A stretch of DNA of 5,810 nt. It comes from Treponema sp. (GTDB lineage: Bacteria; Spirochaetota; Spirochaetia; Treponematales; Rectinemataceae). This document shows, piece after piece, positions 1 to 5,657 of this stretch. Numbering within the stretch: position 1 is the stretch's first letter; each line of letters begins with the position of its first letter. The DNA lies in the NCBI GenBank assembly GCA_017849315.1, contig JAFIHQ010000096.1, positions 1 to 5,810 on the forward strand. The letters run 5' to 3'. A model generated the notes under the pieces. The model saw only the letters and a list, made by a program, of their open reading frames with translations, was not told the origin of the DNA and made no database searches. A program made the position numbers and the translations under genes.

Positions 1-1
1 C

Positions 2-409
2 TACGCTGTTGGTTCCAGCCCAGACACCGCTGATGTCGTTGGTATTCCCCGCAAACGTATTCTGCTCTTGGTCTACACCACGATGGGCGCCCTTGCAGGG
101 CTTGCGGGCGTGCTCTGGGTGAGTCGTTATGCTTCTGCACAAGGCGACACTGCGCAAGGGTATGAGATGAGCGTTATTGCAGCCGTCGTCCTTGGCGGCG
201 TAAGCGTTTCCGGCGGTCGCGGTAAAGTGATTGGGATTATCCTGGGCACAATTCTTTTCGGTATGCTGAACAATGCCCTGCCCCTCATCAATGTTTCTCC
301 GTTCTGGCAACAAGCTATACAGGGCGTCGTTATTTTGTTGGCGGTGATCTCCAACGTTCTTATCAAGAGAAACAACGACCGTGTGACGCTGCGCAGACGT
401 GCAATTTAA
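2..409 (+). CDS. rhaP: Rhamnose ABC transporter permease, RhaP-like (3' part; 5' end outside window)
   Basis: This is the C-terminal 135 residues of an inner-membrane permease of the ribose/rhamnose-type ABC importer family (BPD_transp_2 fold). The open frame runs into the left edge with no stop, so the gene is cut by the window and not by mutation. The fragment opens with YAVGSSPDTADVVGI, the family's cytoplasmic loop that contacts the ATPase. Next come a hydrophobic segment (about fragment residues 19-40), the signature VVLGGVSVSGGRGKVIG (62-78), a second hydrophobic segment (79-97), and a last one (about 104-121) before a basic cytoplasmic tail. It would pair with the next permease, whose start lies 11 bases after this stop. 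The rhamnose assignment rests on the downstream rhaS, rhaM and rhaA; the fragment alone says only pentose/deoxyhexose-type permease. P versus Q naming follows gene order and is less certain. Confidence 0.85.
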   Translation, partial: YAVGSSPDTADVVGIPRKRILLLVYTTMGALAGLAGVLWVSRYASAQGDTAQGYEMSVIAAVVLGGVSVSGGRGKVIGIILGTILFGMLNNALPLINVSPFWQQAIQGVVILLAVISNVLIKRNNDRVTLRRRAI

Positions 410-420
410 GGGGCGACAAA

Positions 421-1434
421 ATGAGCGAACGAACACTAGAGATTGAAAAACCGAGAAGTCTGAAAGACTTTTCCTTCCAATGGGAGTGGTTTCTTATTGC
501 ATTGTTCGTGATTATCAACATCGTTAACAGTCTGTTGACGCCTTACTACTTTACGGCAGATACATTCTTGAGTACACCCATGAATTTCCTGGATAAGGCC
601 TTCCTGGTTTATCCTATGATGATGGTTATCGTACTTGGAAATATCGATGTTTCCGTTGGCTCAATAATCGCCTTGTCATCAGTAATTATGGCTGTATCGT
701 ACAACGCAGGGCTTTCAATGCCACTGGCAATGGTCCTCTGCCTTGTGGTGAGCACGTCCTGTGGCTTTCTAAATGGCTTCTTGCAAGCCAAATTCAGGGA
801 ACTCTCTTCTACAATTATCACGATTTCTACACAGATTATTTATCGTGGAATAGCCTATATCATTCTTGAAGACAAAGCCGCGGGTAAATTTCCGACATGG
901 TTTTCCTTCCTCGGTTGGGGTTATGTCGGCAAGGTGCCTTTCATAATGATTGTATTCATCGTATTTACTATTTTCTTTGCAATACTGATTCATAAGACTC
1001 GATTCGGCCGCCAGCTCTTTGCCATGGGCAATAACAGTACAGCGTCCCGTTATTCCGGAATCAAGACCGAGAACATGCTCATTTCCGTGAGTACGATCAT
1101 GGGCTTTATGGCCGGTATTACGGCTTTGTTCCTAACCTCCCGCATGGGAAGCACAAGACCAAACGTCGCTACCGGTTACGAGCTGGACGTTATTGCAATG
1201 GTAGTTTTGGGCGGCGTTAGTACCTCAGGCGGCAAGGGCCGAATAACAGGCCCTTTACTTTCCATCTTTATCATTGGGTTTCTCAATTATGGTCTCGGCC
1301 TGTTTAACATCTCTGCTCAAGTCCTGCTTATCATAATTGGAGCGCTTCTTATTGTCGCTGTCATGTTGCAGAATCTGCGATTTGATAAAAGTGGCCAAAA
1401 GTCCGGCGCAAAGCATTCACAGCTTAAGCGCTAG
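421..1434 (+). CDS. rhaQ: Rhamnose ABC transporter permease, RhaQ-like
   Basis: This is a full-length 337-residue inner-membrane permease, the second transmembrane subunit of the importer. It starts with a charged cytoplasmic N-terminus (1-20), followed by a hydrophobic helix (22-40). The family motif GNIDVSVGSIIALSS (73-87) corresponds to the G-[GN]-I-D-L-S-V-G consensus. Further helices lie at about 100-120, 131-149 and 172-191. The ATPase-contact loop TRFGRQLFAMGNNSTASRYS (193-212) follows, then a helix at about 219-239, the signature VVLGGVSTSGGKGRITG (261-277), and two terminal helices. The C-terminus is basic and cytoplasmic. The start is supported by AAGGGG at 408-413, seven bases upstream and overlapping the previous stop codon, which points to cotranscription and possibly coupled translation with rhaP. 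The family is certain; rhamnose specificity comes from the neighbours. Confidence 0.9.
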   Translation: MSERTLEIEKPRSLKDFSFQWEWFLIALFVIINIVNSLLTPYYFTADTFLSTPMNFLDKAFLVYPMMMVIVLGNIDVSVGSIIALSSVIMAVSYNAGLSMPLAMVLCLVVSTSCGFLNGFLQAKFRELSSTIITISTQIIYRGIAYIILEDKAAGKFPTWFSFLGWGYVGKVPFIMIVFIVFTIFFAILIHKTRFGRQLFAMGNNSTASRYSGIKTENMLISVSTIMGFMAGITALFLTSRMGSTRPNVATGYELDVIAMVVLGGVSTSGGKGRITGPLLSIFIIGFLNYGLGLFNISAQVLLIIIGALLIVAVMLQNLRFDKSGQKSGAKHSQLKR

Positions 1435-1451
1435 AGATTTTTGAATATTTG

Positions 1452-1459
1452 AAAGGAGG
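1452..1459 (+). promoter_or_regulatory. Shine-Dalgarno sequence deciding the rhaS start
   Basis: AAAGGAGG is a near-perfect anti-16S match. It leaves only two bases before the ATG at 1462 but five before the ATG at 1465, so 1465 is the better start. The choice changes the product by one Met only. Confidence 0.75.
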
Positions 1460-1464
1460 CAATG

Positions 1465-2481
1465 ATGAAAAGAAACATCATCGCTGTTGCCATGATCATT
1501 GCGGTCATGGGAATGATGGTTCCGGCTTCGGTCTTCGCAGCTGACAAACCGAAGTTCGCAATCGTCTTCAAGAATACCGGCAACCCCTATGGCGAAAAAC
1601 AGCTCCAGGGATTTAAGAACGGTATCGAAGAACAGGGCTACGAGGCAATTCTTCGCTCGCCTGAACTGCCCACAGCAGAGGCTCAGATCCAGATTATTGA
1701 GCAGCTCATCGCACAACGCGTGGCATCTATCTGCATCGTCGGCAACGACTACGATGCACTGCAGCCCGTTCTGACCAAAGCTTCAAAAGCTGGAATTAAG
1801 GTGTTCTCCCTCGATTCTTCTGTTAACCCGGCAAGCCGCCTGACCCACGTCAACCAGGCCGACTCCGAGAAGATCGGACAGACCCTTATCAAAGCCGCCT
1901 ATGACATGACAGGTGGCAAGGGTGGAGAAATTGCGATTCTTTCTGCAACAAGCCAGGCTTCCAACCAGAACATCTGGATTGACTTCATGAAGAAAGAGCT
2001 TGCAAAGCCACAGTATGCCAGCCTCAAGTTGGTAAAGATCGCCTACGGCGACGATCTGCGCGACAAGTCCGTTTCCGAGACCGAAGCTCTGCTCCGCTCA
2101 TATCCAAACCTGAAGGTGATTATTGCCCCGACGACAGTTGGTATTGCTGCCGCTGCCAAAGTCATCACGGACAAGAACCTCATCGGCAAAGTCCTCATCA
2201 CTGGTCTTGGGCTGCCTTCCGAAATGGCCACCTATATTGAGAATGGCGCATGCCCCTACATGTTCCTGTGGAACCCGATCGATGTTGGGTACCTTGGAGC
2301 TTATGTAGCAACTGCGCTGGTAAACGGAAAGATCACTGGTGCTGTTGGAGAGAAATTCTCCGCTGGCAGGCTTGGTAATTACACCATTACCAAAGCGCCC
2401 GATGGCGGAACCGAAGTCCTGTTAGGGCCTCCGTTCAAATTTGACAAGTCCAATATCGCCGAATGGAAGAACGTATACTAA
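1465..2481 (+). CDS. rhaS: Rhamnose ABC transporter substrate-binding protein (RhaS type)
   Basis: This is a periplasmic binding protein of 338 residues, and it delivers rhamnose to the RhaP/RhaQ permeases. Residues 1-25 form a classical export signal: a basic MKRN start, a hydrophobic core, and a probable cut in ASVFA|ADKP. There is no lipobox cysteine, so it should be soluble in a periplasm. The mature part is a two-lobed Peripla_BP_4 (ribose-binding-like) fold. It begins KFAIVFKNTGNPYGEK, with the later landmarks IAPTTVGIAAAAKVI, LITGLGLPSEM and FLWNPIDVGYLG. The ending GPPFKFDKSNIAEWK resembles the dedicated rhamnose-binding subfamily more than ribose or xylose binders. Length is typical. 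The strong ribosome site and the hairpin after the stop suit a subunit needed in excess over the membrane parts. The name follows the ABC-transporter usage and is unrelated to the E. coli AraC-type regulator RhaS. An alternative in-frame ATG lies three bases upstream. Confidence 0.92.
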   Translation: MKRNIIAVAMIIAVMGMMVPASVFAADKPKFAIVFKNTGNPYGEKQLQGFKNGIEEQGYEAILRSPELPTAEAQIQIIEQLIAQRVASICIVGNDYDALQPVLTKASKAGIKVFSLDSSVNPASRLTHVNQADSEKIGQTLIKAAYDMTGGKGGEIAILSATSQASNQNIWIDFMKKELAKPQYASLKLVKIAYGDDLRDKSVSETEALLRSYPNLKVIIAPTTVGIAAAAKVITDKNLIGKVLITGLGLPSEMATYIENGACPYMFLWNPIDVGYLGAYVATALVNGKITGAVGEKFSAGRLGNYTITKAPDGGTEVLLGPPFKFDKSNIAEWKNVY

Positions 2482-2518
2482 GCCGATTGGCTATTGGAAT
2501 GAATTGACAAGGTAGAGC

Positions 2519-2553
2519 GTGAGGCAGACGGCGCATTGAGTCGCCTGCCTCAC
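2519..2553 (+). terminator. Hairpin after rhaS: attenuating terminator or mRNA stabiliser
   Basis: GTGAGGCAG at 2519-2527 pairs perfectly with CTGCCTCAC at 2545-2553 (9 bp). After one A/C mismatch the pairing continues with two more base pairs around an 11-base or shorter loop. A broken T-rich stretch (TTTATTTT) follows only about 10 bases later, at 2562-2569, so it is a poor intrinsic terminator. A stem at this point, just after a binding-protein gene and before the enzyme genes, commonly protects upstream mRNA or reduces downstream transcription. The structure is seen in the sequence; the role is inferred. Confidence 0.6.
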
Positions 2554-2580
2554 ATCTTCCGTTTATTTTGCCGCGTTTCG

Positions 2581-2602
2581 ATTGAAAGAGTATTGAAATA
2601 GT
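2581..2602 (+). repeat. Tandem 11-base ATTGAAA repeat in the rhaM leader
   Basis: ATTGAAAGAGT (2581-2591) is followed directly by ATTGAAATAGT (2592-2602), with 10 of 11 bases identical. More ATTG words follow at 2603 and 2610, the last as ATTGAAGAGG, which supplies the rhaM ribosome site. The 11-base period is about one helical turn, so a protein could contact the same face of the DNA. It may also be chance; no function is shown. Confidence 0.5.
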
Positions 2603-2612
2603 ATTGGGAATT

Positions 2613-2619
2613 GAAGAGG
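2613..2619 (+). promoter_or_regulatory. Shine-Dalgarno sequence deciding the rhaM start
   Basis: GAAGAGG lies six bases before the ATG at 2626. It overlaps the possible in-frame TTG at 2611, which therefore cannot be the real start. Confidence 0.7.
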
Positions 2620-2625
2620 CACGAT

Positions 2626-2940
2626 ATGAAGCGTTACGCATTTGCAATGCAACTTAAGCCCGGCAAAGAAGCCGAGTACAAGAAGCGGCACGATGAAATT
2701 TGGCCCGAGATGAAAGCCGAGCTTGCCAAGGCTGGCATTTCCGACTATTCGATCTATCTGGACCCCAAAACACTGCGGCTTTTCGGAATCCAGCACCTGG
2801 CTGACGATGCCACAGACGATCTTCTGCCAACTAAGGCAATTGTAAGAAAATGGTGGGATTCTATGGTCGATTTGATGGAAACAAATCCGGATAATTCTCC
2901 GGTTACCGATCCTCTCGTTGAAATGTTCCACATGGACTAA
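2626..2940 (+). CDS. rhaM: L-rhamnose mutarotase
   Basis: This is a small cytoplasmic enzyme that interconverts the alpha and beta anomers of L-rhamnose, speeding supply of the form used by the isomerase. The product is 104 residues, the same length as E. coli RhaM, and aligns with it as I recall that sequence without needing gaps at the key positions. It has Y18 and the catalytic-type H22 within YKKRHDEIWPE, Y41 in the strand DYSIYLD, the tandem W76-W77 in RKWWDSM, and the family hallmark NPDNSPV (87-93). The fold is a dimeric alpha-beta ferredoxin-like barrel. The ATG start is chosen over an in-frame TTG 15 bases upstream because GAAGAGG at 2613-2619 is well placed for the ATG and because the length then fits the family exactly. 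The gene is called rhaU in rhizobia. It is separated from rhaS by 144 bases, the longest gap inside the operon. Confidence 0.96.
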   Translation: MKRYAFAMQLKPGKEAEYKKRHDEIWPEMKAELAKAGISDYSIYLDPKTLRLFGIQHLADDATDDLLPTKAIVRKWWDSMVDLMETNPDNSPVTDPLVEMFHMD

Positions 2941-2990
2941 ACTAGGAATAGATTCTGACCGATCAATCCTGATTTTATTGGACGGAGTGT

Positions 2991-4175
2991 ATGAGTATAA
3001 AGGAACTTATTGAAGTATCACAGCGGTACGGCAGCGATCCGGAATGTGTGCTTGCCGGCGGAGGCAATACATCGTGGAAAACCAAAGATACGCTATTCGT
3101 AAAGGCTTCCGGAACCGCACTGGCAACAATTCAGGAGACGGGCTTTGTTGAGCTCGATCTTGAAACCGTACGCGCCATACTTCGTCAGGACTTTCCTGCT
3201 GACTCTGCGGCTCGGGAGGCACAGGTGTTGTCCGCATTGATGGCGGCACGCAAGAAAGGGCAGACCATGCGGCCAAGTGTTGAAACAATTCTCCATGCGC
3301 TCTTTCCTTACGCCTATGTCGTCCATCTGCATCCGGCGCTCGTAAACGGCGTACTTTGTTCTGTGGACGCTGAAAAAACTATTGGCGAACTCTTCGGGGA
3401 TCAGGTGCTCTATGTCCCCTACACCACGCCAGGCTATGTCCTTTCAAAGACGCTTTCGGACAGCTTTGAAACATGGACCGCACACGGAAAGTCATTCCCT
3501 TCTATTGTTTTTCTTCAGAATCATGGGATATTTGTCGCTGCAGATTCCGTGCAAGAAATAGACAAGATCTATTCTATGGTATTCGACCGTATCAGAAGCA
3601 GAATTGGCAGAACTCCTGACTTTTCTGCCACAGAAAGCCCTGTGCTTGAACAATCCGTAAACGCTTTATTCGACAAAGCAGCAGAATTGAAAGACGCGCT
3701 TGTAAAGGCTGCCTGCCGTTATGTCGAAAGCCCATGTATTGAATTTGAAACCAACAAAGAGATACTCAAACACGCAGCTTCGGCAAGCGATTTTGCCACC
3801 CTGAATGGAGCATTTAGCCCTGACCACATTGTTTACGCGGGAGCGAGGCCACTCTATATCCCGCATACAATCCTGGATGCAATCCAGGAAGGGGCAAAGG
3901 CCGATACTGTCCAAGCTGCATTGGCAAAGCAAATAGGTTCCTTCATAGAACAGGAAGGGACGTATCCACATGTTATTGTCGTGCAGGACGTAGGTGCCTT
4001 TGGCCTTGCCAAAAACACGAAAGCTGCACAGCTCGCCTTGATGCTCTTTAACGACGCTATCAAGGTTTCCGTATATAGCATGAGTTTTGGCGGACCACAC
4101 TTTATGGCCGCCGCCGATGTGGACTTTATCAAGAAATGGGAAGTCGAGCAGTACAGGTCGACGGTGTCGGCATAG
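2991..4175 (+). CDS. rhaD: Class II aldolase, putative rhamnulose-1-phosphate aldolase (no dehydrogenase domain)
   Basis: This is a 394-residue cytoplasmic protein whose N-terminal ~210 residues form a class II aldolase/adducin domain. In this operon it would split L-rhamnulose-1-phosphate into dihydroxyacetone phosphate and L-lactaldehyde. It shows the phosphate-loop region GGGNTSWKT (23-31), KASGT (38-42), an acidic residue E98 in PSVETILH at the catalytic position, and zinc ligands H112 and H114 in VHLHP and H178 in LQNHG. It is much longer than E. coli RhaD (274 residues). Residues ~215-394, with PHVIVVQDVGAFGLAKN (326-342) and the end FIKKWEVEQYR, resemble the region that joins the aldolase to a short-chain dehydrogenase in bifunctional rhamnulose-phosphate aldolase/lactaldehyde dehydrogenases, but no dehydrogenase domain follows. 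The stop is clean and followed by a leader for rhaA. The ribosome site is GGAG at 2984-2987, rather close to the ATG. The family is certain; the substrate comes from context. Confidence 0.85.
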   Translation: MSIKELIEVSQRYGSDPECVLAGGGNTSWKTKDTLFVKASGTALATIQETGFVELDLETVRAILRQDFPADSAAREAQVLSALMAARKKGQTMRPSVETILHALFPYAYVVHLHPALVNGVLCSVDAEKTIGELFGDQVLYVPYTTPGYVLSKTLSDSFETWTAHGKSFPSIVFLQNHGIFVAADSVQEIDKIYSMVFDRIRSRIGRTPDFSATESPVLEQSVNALFDKAAELKDALVKAACRYVESPCIEFETNKEILKHAASASDFATLNGAFSPDHIVYAGARPLYIPHTILDAIQEGAKADTVQAALAKQIGSFIEQEGTYPHVIVVQDVGAFGLAKNTKAAQLALMLFNDAIKVSVYSMSFGGPHFMAAADVDFIKKWEVEQYRSTVSA

Positions 4176-4215
4176 ATGCGGACGATGTAACAACAAATGT
4201 TATTGAGACTGGATT

Positions 4216-4243
4216 GTTGAGTGTCTTGGGTTGAGTGTCTTGG
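4216..4243 (+). repeat. Perfect 14-base tandem duplication in the rhaA leader
   Basis: GTTGAGTGTCTTGG occurs twice head to tail (4216-4229 and 4230-4243) with no mismatch. A degenerate earlier unit starting at 4202 shares TTGAG in phase, giving TTGAG at 4203, 4217 and 4231, exactly 14 bases apart. It lies in the 99-base gap between the aldolase and rhaA, 31 bases before the rhaA start. It may be a recent slippage duplication or a repeated binding site. Confidence 0.85.
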
Positions 4244-4261
4244 ACGGAAAAAGAATCTTCG

Positions 4262-4267
4262 AAAGGA
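4262..4267 (+). promoter_or_regulatory. Shine-Dalgarno sequence deciding the rhaA start
   Basis: AAAGGA lies seven bases before the ATG at 4275. A GGAG at 4269-4272 is too close to be the main site. It supports 4275 over the longer in-frame GTG at 4221, which sits inside the tandem repeat. Confidence 0.7.
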
Positions 4268-4274
4268 TGGAGCT

Positions 4275-5558
4275 ATGGATAAGAACAGTGCTTTGAACAA
4301 CTCTGCAGAAATTGAACATTGTTATTCTCTGGCGCGTGCACGATATGCTGCGCTTGGCGTGGATGTTGATAATGCCTTAAAGGAACTCGAATCCATACCG
4401 CTTTCCATTCACTGCTGGCAGGGCGATGACGTCATAGGTTTCGATGGTGCACAAGCGCTGTCTGGCGGGATTCTGGCCACTGGCTCTTATCCTGGCAGGG
4501 CTCGAAATGGAGACGAGCTGCGCCAAGATGCGGAGTTAGCGTTTTCGCTCATCCCAGGCAAAAAACGCTTTAATCTGCATGCGATGTATGCCGAGACTGG
4601 CAACACTAAGGTGGATCGGGACGAAATCCAGCCGGAACATTTTGCGCGCTGGCTGGCCTGGGCAAAAGAAAAAAACCTGGGTATCGACTTCAACCCTTCG
4701 TTTTTCTCTCATCCGTTGGCAGAATCGGGTTTTACACTGGCCAGCCCCAATGATGATATAAGGAAATTCTGGGTGAGGCACGGGATCGCCTGCAGAAAGA
4801 TATCACAGTACTTCGCTGACGAATTGAAAGACACCGTGGTCAATAACTTTTGGGCTCCGGACGGCTTTAAGGACATGCCCGCAGACAGGCTTGGACCACG
4901 GCTTAGGCTTCAAGAATCGTTGGACACCATGTTCCGGGAACCTATGCCCAACGACCGTGTGATCGACACAGTTGAAAGCAAGCTCTTCGGTATCGGTTCC
5001 GAAGCCTACGTCGTAGGTTCACACGAGTTCTATATGGGATATGCCTCCAAGCGGAATATGGGACTTTGCCTTGACATGGGTCACTTCCATCCGACCGAGA
5101 CGATAGCCGACAAGATCTCCAGCCTTTTGCTCTTTGTTCCTCAGATTGCAATCCACTTGAGTCGCGGAGTCCGTTGGGATTCCGATCACATCGTCACGTG
5201 GACGGACGACTTCCAGAATGTTGCAAACGAGGTTGTCAGAATCAAAGCGTGGGACCGCATTCACTTGCTCCTGGACTATTTCGATGCAAGCATCAATAGA
5301 ATTGCGGCCTGGGTCATTGGCGCAAGAAACGTGCAGAAAGCACTCCTCTTTGCGCTGGTCCAACCGATCGCGCAACTTCGTGAATACGAAGCCAAAGGCG
5401 ATTACACAAGGCGCCTGGCCTTAACCGAGGAAGCTAAAAACCTGCCCTTCGCCGCCGTGTGGGATTACTATTGCCTTACCCAGTCTGTACCGATAGGCAG
5501 CGACTGGATGAACAAAGTTTCAAACTATGAAGATGAGGTTTTGAGCAAGCGGAATTAA
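4275..5558 (+). CDS. rhaA: L-rhamnose isomerase
   Basis: This is a cytoplasmic metal-dependent isomerase converting L-rhamnose to L-rhamnulose, the first intracellular step after anomer equilibration. The product is 427 residues, against 419 in E. coli RhaA, and similarity to that protein runs end to end. Landmarks are SIHCWQGDDVIGF (44-56), ATGSYPGRARN (68-78), the long match FNPSFFSHPL (139-148), and VESKLFGIGSEAYVVGS (233-249). DMGHFHPTE (267-275), VRWDSDH (299-305) and FDASINRIAAWVIGARN (336-352) follow. The expected metal ligands are H270, D302 and D304, equivalent to E. coli H262, D294 and D296. It belongs to the E. coli-type RhaA group and not to the RhaI type of Pseudomonas stutzeri. 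The ATG start is chosen over an in-frame GTG at 4221 because residues before it match nothing in the family and because AAAGGA is well placed. It lies 99 bases after the aldolase and appears to be the last rhamnose gene here. Confidence 0.97.
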   Translation: MDKNSALNNSAEIEHCYSLARARYAALGVDVDNALKELESIPLSIHCWQGDDVIGFDGAQALSGGILATGSYPGRARNGDELRQDAELAFSLIPGKKRFNLHAMYAETGNTKVDRDEIQPEHFARWLAWAKEKNLGIDFNPSFFSHPLAESGFTLASPNDDIRKFWVRHGIACRKISQYFADELKDTVVNNFWAPDGFKDMPADRLGPRLRLQESLDTMFREPMPNDRVIDTVESKLFGIGSEAYVVGSHEFYMGYASKRNMGLCLDMGHFHPTETIADKISSLLLFVPQIAIHLSRGVRWDSDHIVTWTDDFQNVANEVVRIKAWDRIHLLLDYFDASINRIAAWVIGARNVQKALLFALVQPIAQLREYEAKGDYTRRLALTEEAKNLPFAAVWDYYCLTQSVPIGSDWMNKVSNYEDEVLSKRN

Positions 5559-5583
5559 CACTGCCGACTCATCGACCGGCCTG

Positions 5584-5649
5584 CTTGTCAGCTTTTCAGC
5601 CTTGCGTACTACGGAAAAGTGAAGTACCATAATTCGAAAGTCTGACAAG
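5584..5649 (+). promoter_or_regulatory. Structured leader with inverted repeat reaching the phosphatase ribosome site
   Basis: CTTGTCAG (5584-5591) and CTGACAAG (5642-5649) are exact reverse complements, 8 bp. The 3' arm shares AAG with the AAGGAGG ribosome site at 5647-5653. Directly next to the 5' arm, CTTTTC (5592-5597) can pair with GAAAAG (5614-5619), stacking on the outer stem. GTACT (5606-5610) with AGTAC (5623-5627) is an alternative that cannot form fully at the same time. If transcribed as one leader it could limit translation initiation. It matches no riboswitch class I recognise. Confidence 0.4.
5602..5630 (+). promoter_or_regulatory. Weak candidate sigma-70-type promoter before the phosphatase gene
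   Basis: TTGCGT at 5602-5607 and TACCAT at 5625-5630 have a 17-base spacer, but match the consensus at only 3/6 and 4/6. An overlapping CATAAT at 5628-5633 is a better -10 word without a good -35. The gene could equally be read through from rhaA. If this promoter is used, the 5' arm of the inverted repeat would lie outside the mRNA. Confidence 0.2.
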
Positions 5650-5657
5650 GAGGCATT

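Noticed and set aside
421..1434. Possible tandem gene duplication of the two permeases
   Set aside because: Two paralogous permeases are the normal make-up of rhamnose ABC importers, so their similarity is not unusual.
2504..2509. TTGACA, a perfect -35 word after rhaS
   Set aside because: No -10-like sequence occurs 16-18 bases downstream; that position falls in the GC-rich hairpin.
2611..2625. TTG start extending rhaM by five residues
   Set aside because: The ribosome site overlaps this codon, and the ATG at 2626 gives exactly the family length of 104 residues.
2941..2990. Short inverted words (ATCA/TGAT, CAAT/ATTG) between rhaM and the aldolase gene
   Set aside because: The stems are only 4 bp and expected by chance in 50 bases; nothing else supports an element.
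4188..4202. TAACA/TGTTA hairpin after the aldolase stop
   Set aside because: The 5-bp AT-rich stem with a 5-base loop has no T-tract and is too weak to call a terminator.
4221..4274. GTG start giving an 18-residue N-terminal extension of rhaA
   Set aside because: It lies inside the 14-base tandem repeat, lacks a placed ribosome site, and the added residues have no counterpart in RhaA proteins; the ATG at 4275 has AAAGGA seven bases upstream.
3666..4300. Long open frames of 176 and 148 codons on the minus strand over the aldolase gene
   Set aside because: They lie opposite a well-conserved aldolase, show no recognisable domain, and are rich in Cys, His and Arg as expected of antisense shadows.
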